From Bacillota bacterium (GTDB taxonomy: Bacteria; Bacillota; Clostridia; Peptostreptococcales; Anaerovoracaceae): DNA of 53,157 bases. The stretch covers positions 1 to 53,157 of the forward strand of contig JAFRZB010000012.1 of NCBI GenBank assembly GCA_017442785.1, read 5' to 3'. The notes below the pieces were generated by a model, which made no database searches, had not been told where the DNA came from, and worked only from the letters and a program-made list of their open reading frames with translations. This document shows positions 40,482-48,042 of this stretch, one piece after another. Made by a program: the position numbers and the translations under genes. Every line of letters begins with the position of its first letter. Positions within the stretch are counted from its first letter, which is position 1.

Positions 40482-43057
40482 AGTCCTGGATCATGCGTTT
40501 GGGTAAGACTGTCAGGCACGAGTATCTGCGCCTGATAGCTGTCATTTGCATTCTGGCGTTTGCTCTCCTTCCGCTGCTCACTCTGGCGTTCCATGTAAAT
40601 GGAAATGACTGGCAGTTCATTCTTAAAGACAGCAGCTTTAAGGATGCCATAAAGAATTCTCTGGTCTATACGACTGCAGCAGCGCTGCTTACGACGTTTT
40701 TGGCACTGGTTGCCGCTTATCTGCTGAACACTTCCGGACTTCGGAAAAAGAAACTGTTTGTGATCGCTTTGTCTTTGGGAATGCTTGTACCGACCATCTC
40801 CGTCGGACTTGGCCTTCGCATCCTGTTTGGAACAAACGGATTCTTAGACCTGCTCTTTGGATTGGAGATAGAAGTTCGGGGGTATGCAGGTCTTATCATT
40901 GGCTCTGTCATGACATCTTTCCCGGCGACTTTCCTTATCTTGTACGATGCGCTTCAGTATGAGGATAAGGGCCCTTACGACGCCGCAGATATCATGGGAA
41001 TAAAAAGGATAAGTACCTTCTTCAGGCTGACGGTCCCTTATCTGCGAATAGCTCTGATCTCTGCCTTTTTTGCATGTTTTACTCTCATATTCTCTGATTA
41101 CGGTATGCCTATGGAGATCGCAGGGAAGGTGAAGACTCTTCCTATGTACCTGTATGATCAGTTCATGAGCAGTTTTCAATATGGTAGGGGAAGTATCGCA
41201 GGTTTTGTCCTTCTGATCCCCGCTGTGATCTCTTTTCTCTTTGACCTTGTGTTTAAGGATCAGAGCGTCGGGGAAAAACAGAAGAAATTGATAGGCGTAG
41301 AAAAAAGCTTCGACCATGTTTCGGCAGTGATCATCGTGGTGCTTTGCGTCATTCTGTTCCTCCCGCAGCTGGCATTTATCAGTCTGTCTTTTACTAAGTC
41401 GTTTCCGAACGATCTGTCATTCACGTTCAGCCATATTGCAAACATTTTTTCCAACACCCATGGTGTAGGGCTGACACAGTATATTCTGAACTCACTTAAA
41501 CTTGCTCTTCTCACGGCAATTGCAGGTACCGCATTCGCTTACCTGCTGGGATATTTAAGTGTCCGAAAGACAGGGCGAATGGGCAAGGTGATAGATCTGC
41601 TGTCTCTGGCTACTATAGCTATTCCCGGTCTTGTCCTTGGAATTGGTTATATCTTTCTTTTCAAAGGTACGAACGGGGCGTTTTATGGTACCATACTTAT
41701 CCTTGTAGTAGTAAACGTCTTTCATTTTCTGGGCTCTCCGTATCTGCTGGCTAAAAACTGCCTCAACAAGATCAACAGCGAATATGAGGTCATAGGTGAG
41801 ACACTTGGAATAAGTAAAGGCAGGATAATCAGGAACGTTCTGATTCCATCTTCTGTCACATCTTTGGTGGAGATGTTCTCGTACTTTTTTCTCAACAGCA
41901 TGATAACTATCTCTGCTGTTGCATTTCTGTGTTCGTACGATGATCAGCCTCTCTCGATACTGATCACCACTTATGAAAAGAACAGTAATTACGAGATGCA
42001 GAGCGTCATCTCGCTTATCATACTGTTCCTTAATGTAATAGCAAGAGTAGTGTTTACCGGAATCAACACGGTCATTAACAGAAAAAGCAACATGGAAGTG
42101 GAAGGCTGGATCGTTCTTGACCGTTATGAGTTCGATCTTCTGACCTATTTAGAAAAGAATGGAAAGGGTGTATACAGCCAGAGAAGGCTTGCAGATGATC
42201 TTACAATCACTCTTTCAAACGCCGACAAGCTCGTAAAAGACCTCGCAGAGCGTGATTATATCAACCAACTCGCAGATGGTAGCATGGAGATCAGCGAAAA
42301 AGGTCTCAAGGCGTTGGAGCCTTACAGGGTGCGCAAGGCGATCATTCTTGCTGCAGGGTTCGGACAGCGGCTCGCTCCAGTAACGCTGGACACACCGAAA
42401 CCGTTGGTAAAGGTCAATGGTGTCAGGATCCTCGACACCTTGCTCGATGCTCTTTATGCAAAGGGCATCACTAATATTATTATAGTCAGAGGATATAAGA
42501 AAGAGCAGTTCGATCAACTGCTTGAGAAGTATCCGACCCTTCGTTTTATAGACAATCCGGAGTTTAATCTTGCCAATAATATAAGCTCTGCAGTGCATGC
42601 AATAGAACAGATAGACCGCTGCTATATCTGCGAAGCGGACCTTTACATTACCAATCAGGATGTAATTAATAAATATGAATACAGGACTAATTATCTAGGG
42701 GCAAAAGTAGCTGAGACTGACGACTGGTGTTTCAAAAAGAAAAACGGTATTTTATCAGATTATCAGCTTGGCGGGACGGACTGCTATCAGGCATTCGGCA
42801 TATCGTTTTGGGACGGCGAGGACGCCGAAAAGCTCAAGACTGATCTTCGTAAGGTATACAGTATGAGGGGAGGAAAGGAGAATCTCTGGGAGATGGTCCC
42901 ATTGAAGATCATGAGCAAAAACTACAGACTTGAGATCAGAAAATGTCACAAATCCGATATCATCGAGATCGACAACTTTATCGAACTGATAGCGGCAGAT
43001 CCAAGCTATGCAAGATATCCCGGGTATGAAGCATACAGCGGGGCATCGGCCAAATAA
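40478..43057 (+). CDS. Fusion: two-domain ABC permease + winged helix + LicC-like cytidylyltransferase
   Basis: 859 residues in one uninterrupted frame. About 1-538 is a double-length FbpB/PhnU-V-type permease, roughly twelve helices with two EAA loops (DAADIMGIKR near 168-177; YEVIGETLGISKG near 437-449). Residues 539-615 form a winged helix (FDLLTYLEKNGKG; RRLADDLTITLSNADKLVKDL), and 616-859 a complete nucleotidyltransferase: AAGFGQRL (625-632), TPKPLVKVNG (639-648), NNISS, metal Asp D721 in EADLYI, DDWCF, GISFW and IEIDNF with D832. The C-terminal part is collinear with the separate protein at 35975. An internal ATG at 42092 marks the ancestral start, but no ribosome site precedes it, so I read this as a true fusion. 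Import and CTP-activation of one substrate would be physically linked at the cytoplasmic face. Confidence 0.88.
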   Translation: MKSWIMRLGKTVRHEYLRLIAVICILAFALLPLLTLAFHVNGNDWQFILKDSSFKDAIKNSLVYTTAAALLTTFLALVAAYLLNTSGLRKKKLFVIALSLGMLVPTISVGLGLRILFGTNGFLDLLFGLEIEVRGYAGLIIGSVMTSFPATFLILYDALQYEDKGPYDAADIMGIKRISTFFRLTVPYLRIALISAFFACFTLIFSDYGMPMEIAGKVKTLPMYLYDQFMSSFQYGRGSIAGFVLLIPAVISFLFDLVFKDQSVGEKQKKLIGVEKSFDHVSAVIIVVLCVILFLPQLAFISLSFTKSFPNDLSFTFSHIANIFSNTHGVGLTQYILNSLKLALLTAIAGTAFAYLLGYLSVRKTGRMGKVIDLLSLATIAIPGLVLGIGYIFLFKGTNGAFYGTILILVVVNVFHFLGSPYLLAKNCLNKINSEYEVIGETLGISKGRIIRNVLIPSSVTSLVEMFSYFFLNSMITISAVAFLCSYDDQPLSILITTYEKNSNYEMQSVISLIILFLNVIARVVFTGINTVINRKSNMEVEGWIVLDRYEFDLLTYLEKNGKGVYSQRRLADDLTITLSNADKLVKDLAERDYINQLADGSMEISEKGLKALEPYRVRKAIILAAGFGQRLAPVTLDTPKPLVKVNGVRILDTLLDALYAKGITNIIIVRGYKKEQFDQLLEKYPTLRFIDNPEFNLANNISSAVHAIEQIDRCYICEADLYITNQDVINKYEYRTNYLGAKVAETDDWCFKKKNGILSDYQLGGTDCYQAFGISFWDGEDAEKLKTDLRKVYSMRGGKENLWEMVPLKIMSKNYRLEIRKCHKSDIIEIDNFIELIAADPSYARYPGYEAYSGASAK

Positions 43058-43065
43058 AATAAAGG

Positions 43066-43094
43066 GAAGGCCGGTCAGCCCGGCCTTCTTTTTT
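43066..43094 (+). terminator. Rho-independent terminator after the fusion gene
   Basis: GAAGGCCGG (43066-43074) and CCGGCCTTC (43080-43088), 9-bp perfect stem, 5-nt loop, then six Ts. Ends the importer operon 9 bp after its stop codon. Confidence 0.92.
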
Positions 43095-43095
43095 C

Positions 43096-43124
43096 TTGCC
43101 TTAGTCTGCACGTTATTCTATAAT
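43096..43124 (+). promoter_or_regulatory. Promoter of the licB-like/LCP genes
   Basis: TTGCCT (43096-43101), 17-bp spacer, perfect TATAAT (43119-43124), immediately after the terminator. Leader of about 26 nt with AAAGGGG 7 nt before the ATG. Confidence 0.75.
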
Positions 43125-43156
43125 ATCCTCAGAATTATATCCAAAGGGGTCTCGAA

Positions 43157-44092
43157 ATGTTTTCCGGTATAATCGCAGGCATCACCTGGTCTATAGAGAC
43201 GATAGTCCTCGGCATTGCCCTTAATATGAGTCCGTTCGTCAGCACGCCGCAGGCTGTGGTGCTGGCGCCTTTTGCAAGTACTTTTCTGCACGATGCCTTC
43301 TCGGCCATCTGGGCCTGCATCTACAACGGGGCGCGCGGCAATCTGCCTGCTCTGGTAAGGGCTATAAAGACCAGGAGCGGCAAGTTCGTGGCTTTGGCTG
43401 CCGTCATAGGCGGGCCGGTCGGGATGACAGGTTATGTGCTGTCCGTTGCCAACATGGGAGCGTCCATAGGGGCTGTCGCGAGTGCGGTGTTCCCCGCGAT
43501 AGGTGCCGTGCTGGCGTACTTCTTCCTTAAGGAGAAGATGTCCTGGTACCGCTGGGTGTTCCTTATCCTCAGCCTTCTCGGAGTGTACGGGCTCTCGTAC
43601 TCCCCGGAGATAAACATCAGCAACTTCTGGCTCGGCTTTGCGGGCACACTGATGTGCGCGTTCGGCTGGGGCATAGAGGCCGTCATTGTGGCCAAGAGTG
43701 TCCAGGACGCAGCCGTTACGGATGAGCTGGCGCTTCAGATAAGGCAGACCACATCTGCGCTGGTCTACGGAATAATAGTGCTTCCGTTTATGAAGGGCTG
43801 GGGATTTACTGTTTCGCTCTTTAACGGCACAGGCTGGCTGATCCCCGTGATAGCCATTGCGGCGCTGTTCGCCACGGCGTCCTACCTGTTCTACTACAGG
43901 GCTATCTCCCAGATAGGGGCGTCCAAGTCTATGGCGCTCAACATCACGTATTCGGCTTGGGCCGTCATTTTCTCGGTGATCTTCCTTAAGAACACAGGGC
44001 TTTTGAACCCGATAACTATCATCTGCACCATCGTAGTCCTTGTATTCGGCATCCTTGCCGGAGCGGACTACAAGGATCTGTTTAAGAAATGA
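43157..44092 (+). CDS. licB: LicB-like choline/amine permease (DMT superfamily)
   Basis: 311 residues, ten predicted helices in two EamA-type repeats. It resembles LicB choline transporters of phosphocholine-decorating bacteria, notably in the helix 3-4 region GGPVGMTGYVLSV and ASAVFPAIGAVLAYFFLKEK, and in the second-half CAFGWGIEAVIVAKS. LicB normally supplies choline for LicA phosphorylation before LicC; no LicA is visible here. Codon use is of the GC-rich native type, unlike the adjacent importer operon. The stop overlaps the next start by 4 bp. Confidence 0.75.
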   Translation: MFSGIIAGITWSIETIVLGIALNMSPFVSTPQAVVLAPFASTFLHDAFSAIWACIYNGARGNLPALVRAIKTRSGKFVALAAVIGGPVGMTGYVLSVANMGASIGAVASAVFPAIGAVLAYFFLKEKMSWYRWVFLILSLLGVYGLSYSPEINISNFWLGFAGTLMCAFGWGIEAVIVAKSVQDAAVTDELALQIRQTTSALVYGIIVLPFMKGWGFTVSLFNGTGWLIPVIAIAALFATASYLFYYRAISQIGASKSMALNITYSAWAVIFSVIFLKNTGLLNPITIICTIVVLVFGILAGADYKDLFKK

Positions 44093-45135
44093 GAAAGAAG
44101 TCTCTTTTAGCAAAGATATTGATAGTCGTCCTCGCCCTGGCGGTCGTTGCCGGTGTCGTGGTCTTGTTGTACGGTTCTCACATCCTCGGAAAGATAGAGC
44201 GCATAGATCCTGACAACGAGCATCAGATGACACAGGAAGAGGTCGCTCAGTATATGGAGCAGGAAAAAAAGGAAGAAGAGAATGTCTCAACATCGGATCT
44301 TATTAAGATACCGGAAAGAGATGTGGCTGAAGAAAAAGAACCGGATCTTAACAATAAGAATATCAAGCTTGTCACAGATAAGAACGTCACCAATATACTG
44401 CTTATAGGGGTCGATGCCAGGAACCAGTCCTTCTCCGGAAGGTCGGATACCATGATGGTCTGCAGCATAAACAGCAAGACCAACACCATTACGCTGCTGT
44501 CCCTGATGAGGGACCTCTACGTGGAGATAGAGGGCTACGGCAACAACAAGCTCAACGCCTCCTATGCATTCGGCGGGACAAGGCTCCTGAACAAGACGAT
44601 AGAGAAGAACCTGGGCATACGCATAGACCACAACGTTATCATCAACTTCAGCGGTTTCATAAGCGCTATGGCACAGGTGGGAGATCTGGATCTTTCTCTC
44701 TCTAAGGATGAGGTGAATTACCTCGTGGGGCTGCATCCGGACTGGGAGCTTGTAGAGGGTACTAATACGCTCAATTCCACCCAGCTCCTTGAGTATGTGC
44801 GCGGCCGCCATCTTAACGGAAGTGACTGGGGACGCACCGAGCGTCAGAGAAAGGTGATAATGGCGGTATATAAAAGGTACCGCAGCCAGGGCGTGGGTGC
44901 CATGCTTGACCTCATAGACCGTGTTACGCCCTATGTAAAGACGGATATGAGCAACGGAGAGATAGTGAGCGCCGCTACGGGAGTCGTCTCCTCCGGCATG
45001 AACATCGGAAAGACCGTTGCGGTCCCGACGGGAAACATGTATAACGCCATGTACGTAAAGGGCAGGGCGGTGCTGGTTCCTGACATGGCGGCAGTAAGCA
45101 AGGCAGTTCACCATTATCTGTACGATGTAGACTGA
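44089..45135 (+). CDS. LytR-CpsA-Psr (LCP) family glycopolymer ligase 1
   Basis: 348 residues: short cytoplasmic tail, one membrane helix (about 9-26), an acidic linker, then the extracellular LCP domain (NILLIGVDARN; RSDTMMVCSINSK; LLSLMRDLYV; KLNASYAFGG; YVRGRHLNGSDWGRTERQRKVI). LCP enzymes move undecaprenyl-linked glycopolymers onto peptidoglycan. Coupled by a 4-bp overlap to the LicB-like permease, tying glycan decoration to wall attachment. Confidence 0.93.
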   Translation: MRKKSLLAKILIVVLALAVVAGVVVLLYGSHILGKIERIDPDNEHQMTQEEVAQYMEQEKKEEENVSTSDLIKIPERDVAEEKEPDLNNKNIKLVTDKNVTNILLIGVDARNQSFSGRSDTMMVCSINSKTNTITLLSLMRDLYVEIEGYGNNKLNASYAFGGTRLLNKTIEKNLGIRIDHNVIINFSGFISAMAQVGDLDLSLSKDEVNYLVGLHPDWELVEGTNTLNSTQLLEYVRGRHLNGSDWGRTERQRKVIMAVYKRYRSQGVGAMLDLIDRVTPYVKTDMSNGEIVSAATGVVSSGMNIGKTVAVPTGNMYNAMYVKGRAVLVPDMAAVSKAVHHYLYDVD

Positions 45136-45163
45136 ATTTCATCGACTTTTCACAGTTTTTTTA

Positions 45164-45192
45164 TAGACATCACTGAATAATGCGTGTATAAT
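45164..45192 (+). promoter_or_regulatory. Promoter of the second LCP gene
   Basis: TAGACA (45164-45169), 17-bp spacer, perfect TATAAT (45187-45192), leader of about 37 nt. Confidence 0.7.
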
Positions 45193-45235
45193 AGCCCATA
45201 CTCTTTAAATGGGGAGAGTCTGGGAGGTTTTTATT

Positions 45236-46258
45236 TTGGAAAAGAAAAAGATGCCGCTTGCGGCTAAGATATGCATAGGGATCGTCGCGGTGCTCGTGAT
45301 AGGCGGCCTCGGCGCCTGGATGTTCATCAACGGCAAGCTTAACCTCATAAACAGGATCATTGACACCGGCCGCATAAACGCAAGCGAAGAGACCTTCGAG
45401 GCCGGAGAGAACAACGGCGGAGAGGTGATAGACGAAAAGGACGTGGACCTCAATGAGGACGACGTTAAGACCTTTACCGCGGCGGACGTTAAGAACATAC
45501 TGCTGATAGGGAATGACGGACGTACAGCCACTGAAAAGGGCACCAGATCCGACACCATGATGATCTGCAGCATCAATACCAAGACCAAGGAGATCAAGCT
45601 TACATCTCTTCTCAGGGACACCTACGTTGCCATACCGGGCTTCAGCAAGAACAGGCTCAATGCGGCGCACGCGTTCGGCGGAGTTTCCCTGCTGGATGAG
45701 ACCATAGAGAAGAACTTCGGTATACACATAGACGGAAACTTTGCCGTTAACTTCGAGAGCTTCGTTGAGGCTCTTACCGAGGTCGGCGAGGTGGAGGTGG
45801 AGCTGAGCCAGTCCGAGGCCAACGCCATCAACCGCGAGGGCGGTTTCCACGTAAAGGCCGGAAAGGTATCCCTTAAGCCGGAAGAAGCCCTTATGTATGT
45901 AAGGATACGCCACACCGGAGGGGGAGACTGGGAGCGCACCGAGCGCCAGAGAAAGTTCATAATGGCAGCCTTCAATAAGGTCAAGTCGCTGTCTCTTTCT
46001 GACATGATGTCCCTTGCCAACAAGGTGCTTCCATGCCTTGCCACGGACCTGTCGAACGGAACGATACTCAGTTACATTACCGAAGTCGGCACCGGTGGAT
46101 ACAAATTGGGCGAAACATTAAGGATCCCTGTTGACGGCGCCTGGAAGTATGCCATGATAAATGAATACATGGCTGTCGTCCTTCCCGATCTTCAGAAGAA
46201 CGCCTCCGCTTTGCAGGAATTTATCTACGGGCAGTCTGCAGAGACAGCACAGAACTAA
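45236..46258 (+). CDS. LytR-CpsA-Psr (LCP) family glycopolymer ligase 2
   Basis: 340 residues with one membrane helix (about 12-30) and a full LCP domain (NILLIGNDGRTA; RSDTMMICSINTK; LTSLLRDTYVAI; RLNAAHAFGG; YVRIRHTGGGDWERTERQRKFI). GGGAGG lies 8 nt before TTG 45236; an in-frame ATG at 45209 lies upstream of this ribosome site and is rejected. A clear paralogue of the gene before it but with its own promoter, suggesting separate regulation or substrate. Confidence 0.92.
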   Translation: MEKKKMPLAAKICIGIVAVLVIGGLGAWMFINGKLNLINRIIDTGRINASEETFEAGENNGGEVIDEKDVDLNEDDVKTFTAADVKNILLIGNDGRTATEKGTRSDTMMICSINTKTKEIKLTSLLRDTYVAIPGFSKNRLNAAHAFGGVSLLDETIEKNFGIHIDGNFAVNFESFVEALTEVGEVEVELSQSEANAINREGGFHVKAGKVSLKPEEALMYVRIRHTGGGDWERTERQRKFIMAAFNKVKSLSLSDMMSLANKVLPCLATDLSNGTILSYITEVGTGGYKLGETLRIPVDGAWKYAMINEYMAVVLPDLQKNASALQEFIYGQSAETAQN

Positions 46259-46279
46259 GGCATCATTTGGTCTTCCGCC

Positions 46280-46309
46280 TTCACAAATCCACAAAGAATT
46301 CACAAATCC
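46280..46309. repeat. 11-bp direct repeat just upstream of the hrcA -35
   Basis: TTCACAAATCC at 46280-46290 and again at 46299-46309, period 19 bp, ending 4 bp before the -35 box. Possible second regulatory input to the heat-shock operon. The core CACAAATCC also occurs at 13214-13222 within the polysaccharide promoter. Confidence 0.35.
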
Positions 46310-46313
46310 CCTG

Positions 46314-46342
46314 TTGACATTATGCCGGCAGGGGATTATATT
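46314..46342 (+). promoter_or_regulatory. hrcA operon promoter
   Basis: Perfect TTGACA (46314-46319), 17-bp spacer, TATATT (46337-46342). Transcription would start near 46349, placing the CIRCE element at the very start of the transcript. Confidence 0.85.
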
Positions 46343-46353
46343 ATACGTAGCTG

Positions 46354-46380
46354 TTAGCACTCCAAGTGTTCGAGTGCTAA
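46354..46380. promoter_or_regulatory. CIRCE operator
   Basis: Perfect CIRCE inverted repeat: TTAGCACTC (46354-46362), 9-bp spacer, GAGTGCTAA (46372-46380). Bound by HrcA; derepresses the chaperone operon on heat or unfolded-protein stress when GroEL is titrated. Confidence 0.98.
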
Positions 46381-46393
46381 CAAAGGAGCGGAA

Positions 46394-47476
46394 ATGGATC
46401 TTAGCGAAAGAAAACTGAAGATACTGCAGGCTATCGTTTCGGACTTCATCACCACCTCCGAGCCTGTAGGCAGCAGGACGCTCTCCAAGCGTCCGGACAT
46501 AGACCTGAGCCCGGCTACCATACGCAATGAGATGTCGGACCTGGAGGAGATGGGATACCTTACGCATCCGCACACGTCGGCCGGCAGGGTGCCCTCCGAC
46601 AAGGCCTACCGTCTGTATGTGGACCAGCTGATGAAGGGCAGCGATCTTCCCGCAGAGAACAAGCAGGAGATATCCCAAAGACTCCACAAGGACGCGGACG
46701 AGCTGGATCAGACCGTAGAGCACGCTGCTCAGCTCCTGTCGGAGATGACCAACCTGGTGAGCTTCGCGATAACCCCCAACCGCAGTGAGAGCAAGATAAA
46801 CTACATCAACTTCCTGCCCGTTGACGAGGGCACGGTAGTGCTGATGATAGTCTGCGAGGACGGAAAGGTCACCAACTCCGCCATCAGGATGAACAGCCCC
46901 TACACCGAGGAGAACCTGACTCTGATGAGCAAGGTCATGACCCACAACTTCAAGGGCAGGGCGGTAAGCTCGGTGCTTACGGACAACATAACGTCCATGT
47001 TCGAGAGCGACATGCAGGCGCTTTCGAGCCTTGCGGGAAGCGTCGTGCCGAGCTTCATGAAGACCCTTGAGAAGATGCTCAATGTAGACCTCTACATGGA
47101 CGGCTACAGCAACATCTTCAGGCTCCCGGAGTACAGCGACATAGCAAAGGCGCAGAACTTCCTGGAGACTGTCACCAACAAGGAGCAGTTCACCAACGTG
47201 CTGGTGAACAGGGAGAATGGCCTGGCGATAACCATCGGAGACGAGAACTCCGAGGATCTTAAGGACTTCGCCCTCATAACCGCGGACTACAAGGTCAACG
47301 GCAAGCTGGTGGGAAGGCTTGGAGTCATAGGCCCCAAGCGCATGAAATACGGAGAGGTCACCTCGGTGATCAAATACATAACAGACAACCTCAGCCAGAC
47401 CTTTGAGATGGAGGCCCCGGCGGAGGCGGGAGAGGCAAAGGCCCTCCCGGAGGAGGCATCGGATAATGACAAGTGA
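46394..47476 (+). CDS. hrcA: Heat-inducible transcription repressor HrcA
   Basis: 360 residues. N-terminal winged helix (RKLKILQAIVSDFITT; SEPVGSRTLSK; SPATIRNEMSDLEEMGYL; HTSAGRVPSDKAYR) with the family's most conserved features, then a GAF-like and dimerisation region (YKVNGKLVGRLGVIGPKRM). Binds the CIRCE element 14 bp upstream, so it represses itself and the following chaperone genes. AAGGAG precedes the ATG. The C-terminus is a low-complexity Ala/Glu tail, and the last 11 bp overlap grpE. Confidence 0.97.
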   Translation: MDLSERKLKILQAIVSDFITTSEPVGSRTLSKRPDIDLSPATIRNEMSDLEEMGYLTHPHTSAGRVPSDKAYRLYVDQLMKGSDLPAENKQEISQRLHKDADELDQTVEHAAQLLSEMTNLVSFAITPNRSESKINYINFLPVDEGTVVLMIVCEDGKVTNSAIRMNSPYTEENLTLMSKVMTHNFKGRAVSSVLTDNITSMFESDMQALSSLAGSVVPSFMKTLEKMLNVDLYMDGYSNIFRLPEYSDIAKAQNFLETVTNKEQFTNVLVNRENGLAITIGDENSEDLKDFALITADYKVNGKLVGRLGVIGPKRMKYGEVTSVIKYITDNLSQTFEMEAPAEAGEAKALPEEASDNDK

Positions 47477-48011
47477 AGATATAAAGGAAAAGGAAGAACA
47501 GACTGCGGAGCAGGAAGTTCCCGAGGCTGAGGCGCCGGAGGAAGAACCCGCTGAGGAAGCGGCTGAGGCTCCTTCGGAAGAAAAGCCGGAAAAGACCGCG
47601 GAGGAGGTCGAGTCCGAAAGGTACTCAAGGCTCTTTGCGGAATTCCAGAACTACAAGCGCCGCACGGAAAAGGAGAAGGCGGACCTCTACGCTTACGCGG
47701 GAGAGAAGTTCGCGGTGGACCTTCTGGAGGTGATCGATAACTTCGAGAGGGCCATGGAGGCAAAGCCGGAGGGTGACAAGTTCGCCGAAGGGCTGGATCT
47801 GATCCTTGCCCAGATAAAGGGCGTAATGGAAAAGAACCACGTGGAGGAGATAAAGTCCCTGGGAGAGCCTTTCGATCCGGCATTCCACAACGCGGTGATG
47901 ACGGAGGAGGCCGAAGGGACTGAGGCCGGAATAGTCACCAGGGTGTTCCAGAAGGGGTACACTCTCAACAAAAAAGTGATAAGACCTGCAATGGTTGCAG
48001 TAAGCAAATAA
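47466..48011 (+). CDS. grpE: Nucleotide exchange factor GrpE
   Basis: 181 residues. An acidic, Glu-rich N-terminus (about 1-45), a long helix (RYSRLFAEFQNYKRRTEKEK) and the beta domain (FDPAFHNAVMTEE; GIVTRVFQKGYTLNKKVIRPAMVAVS). Releases ADP from DnaK. ATG 47466 sits 9 nt after GGAGGAGG and overlaps the hrcA stop; the frame is open upstream inside hrcA but that part is low-complexity shadow. Confidence 0.96.
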   Translation: MTSEDIKEKEEQTAEQEVPEAEAPEEEPAEEAAEAPSEEKPEKTAEEVESERYSRLFAEFQNYKRRTEKEKADLYAYAGEKFAVDLLEVIDNFERAMEAKPEGDKFAEGLDLILAQIKGVMEKNHVEEIKSLGEPFDPAFHNAVMTEEAEGTEAGIVTRVFQKGYTLNKKVIRPAMVAVSK

Positions 48012-48042
48012 ATAAAGTAAATAAATACTCAGGAGGCATAAA

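Noticed and set aside
42080-42100. The permease-cytidylyltransferase fusion as two separate genes
   Set aside because: The frame is open across the junction and the internal ATG at 42092 has no ribosome site. A sequencing error cannot be excluded from one sequence, so the point is kept as a check rather than as the call.
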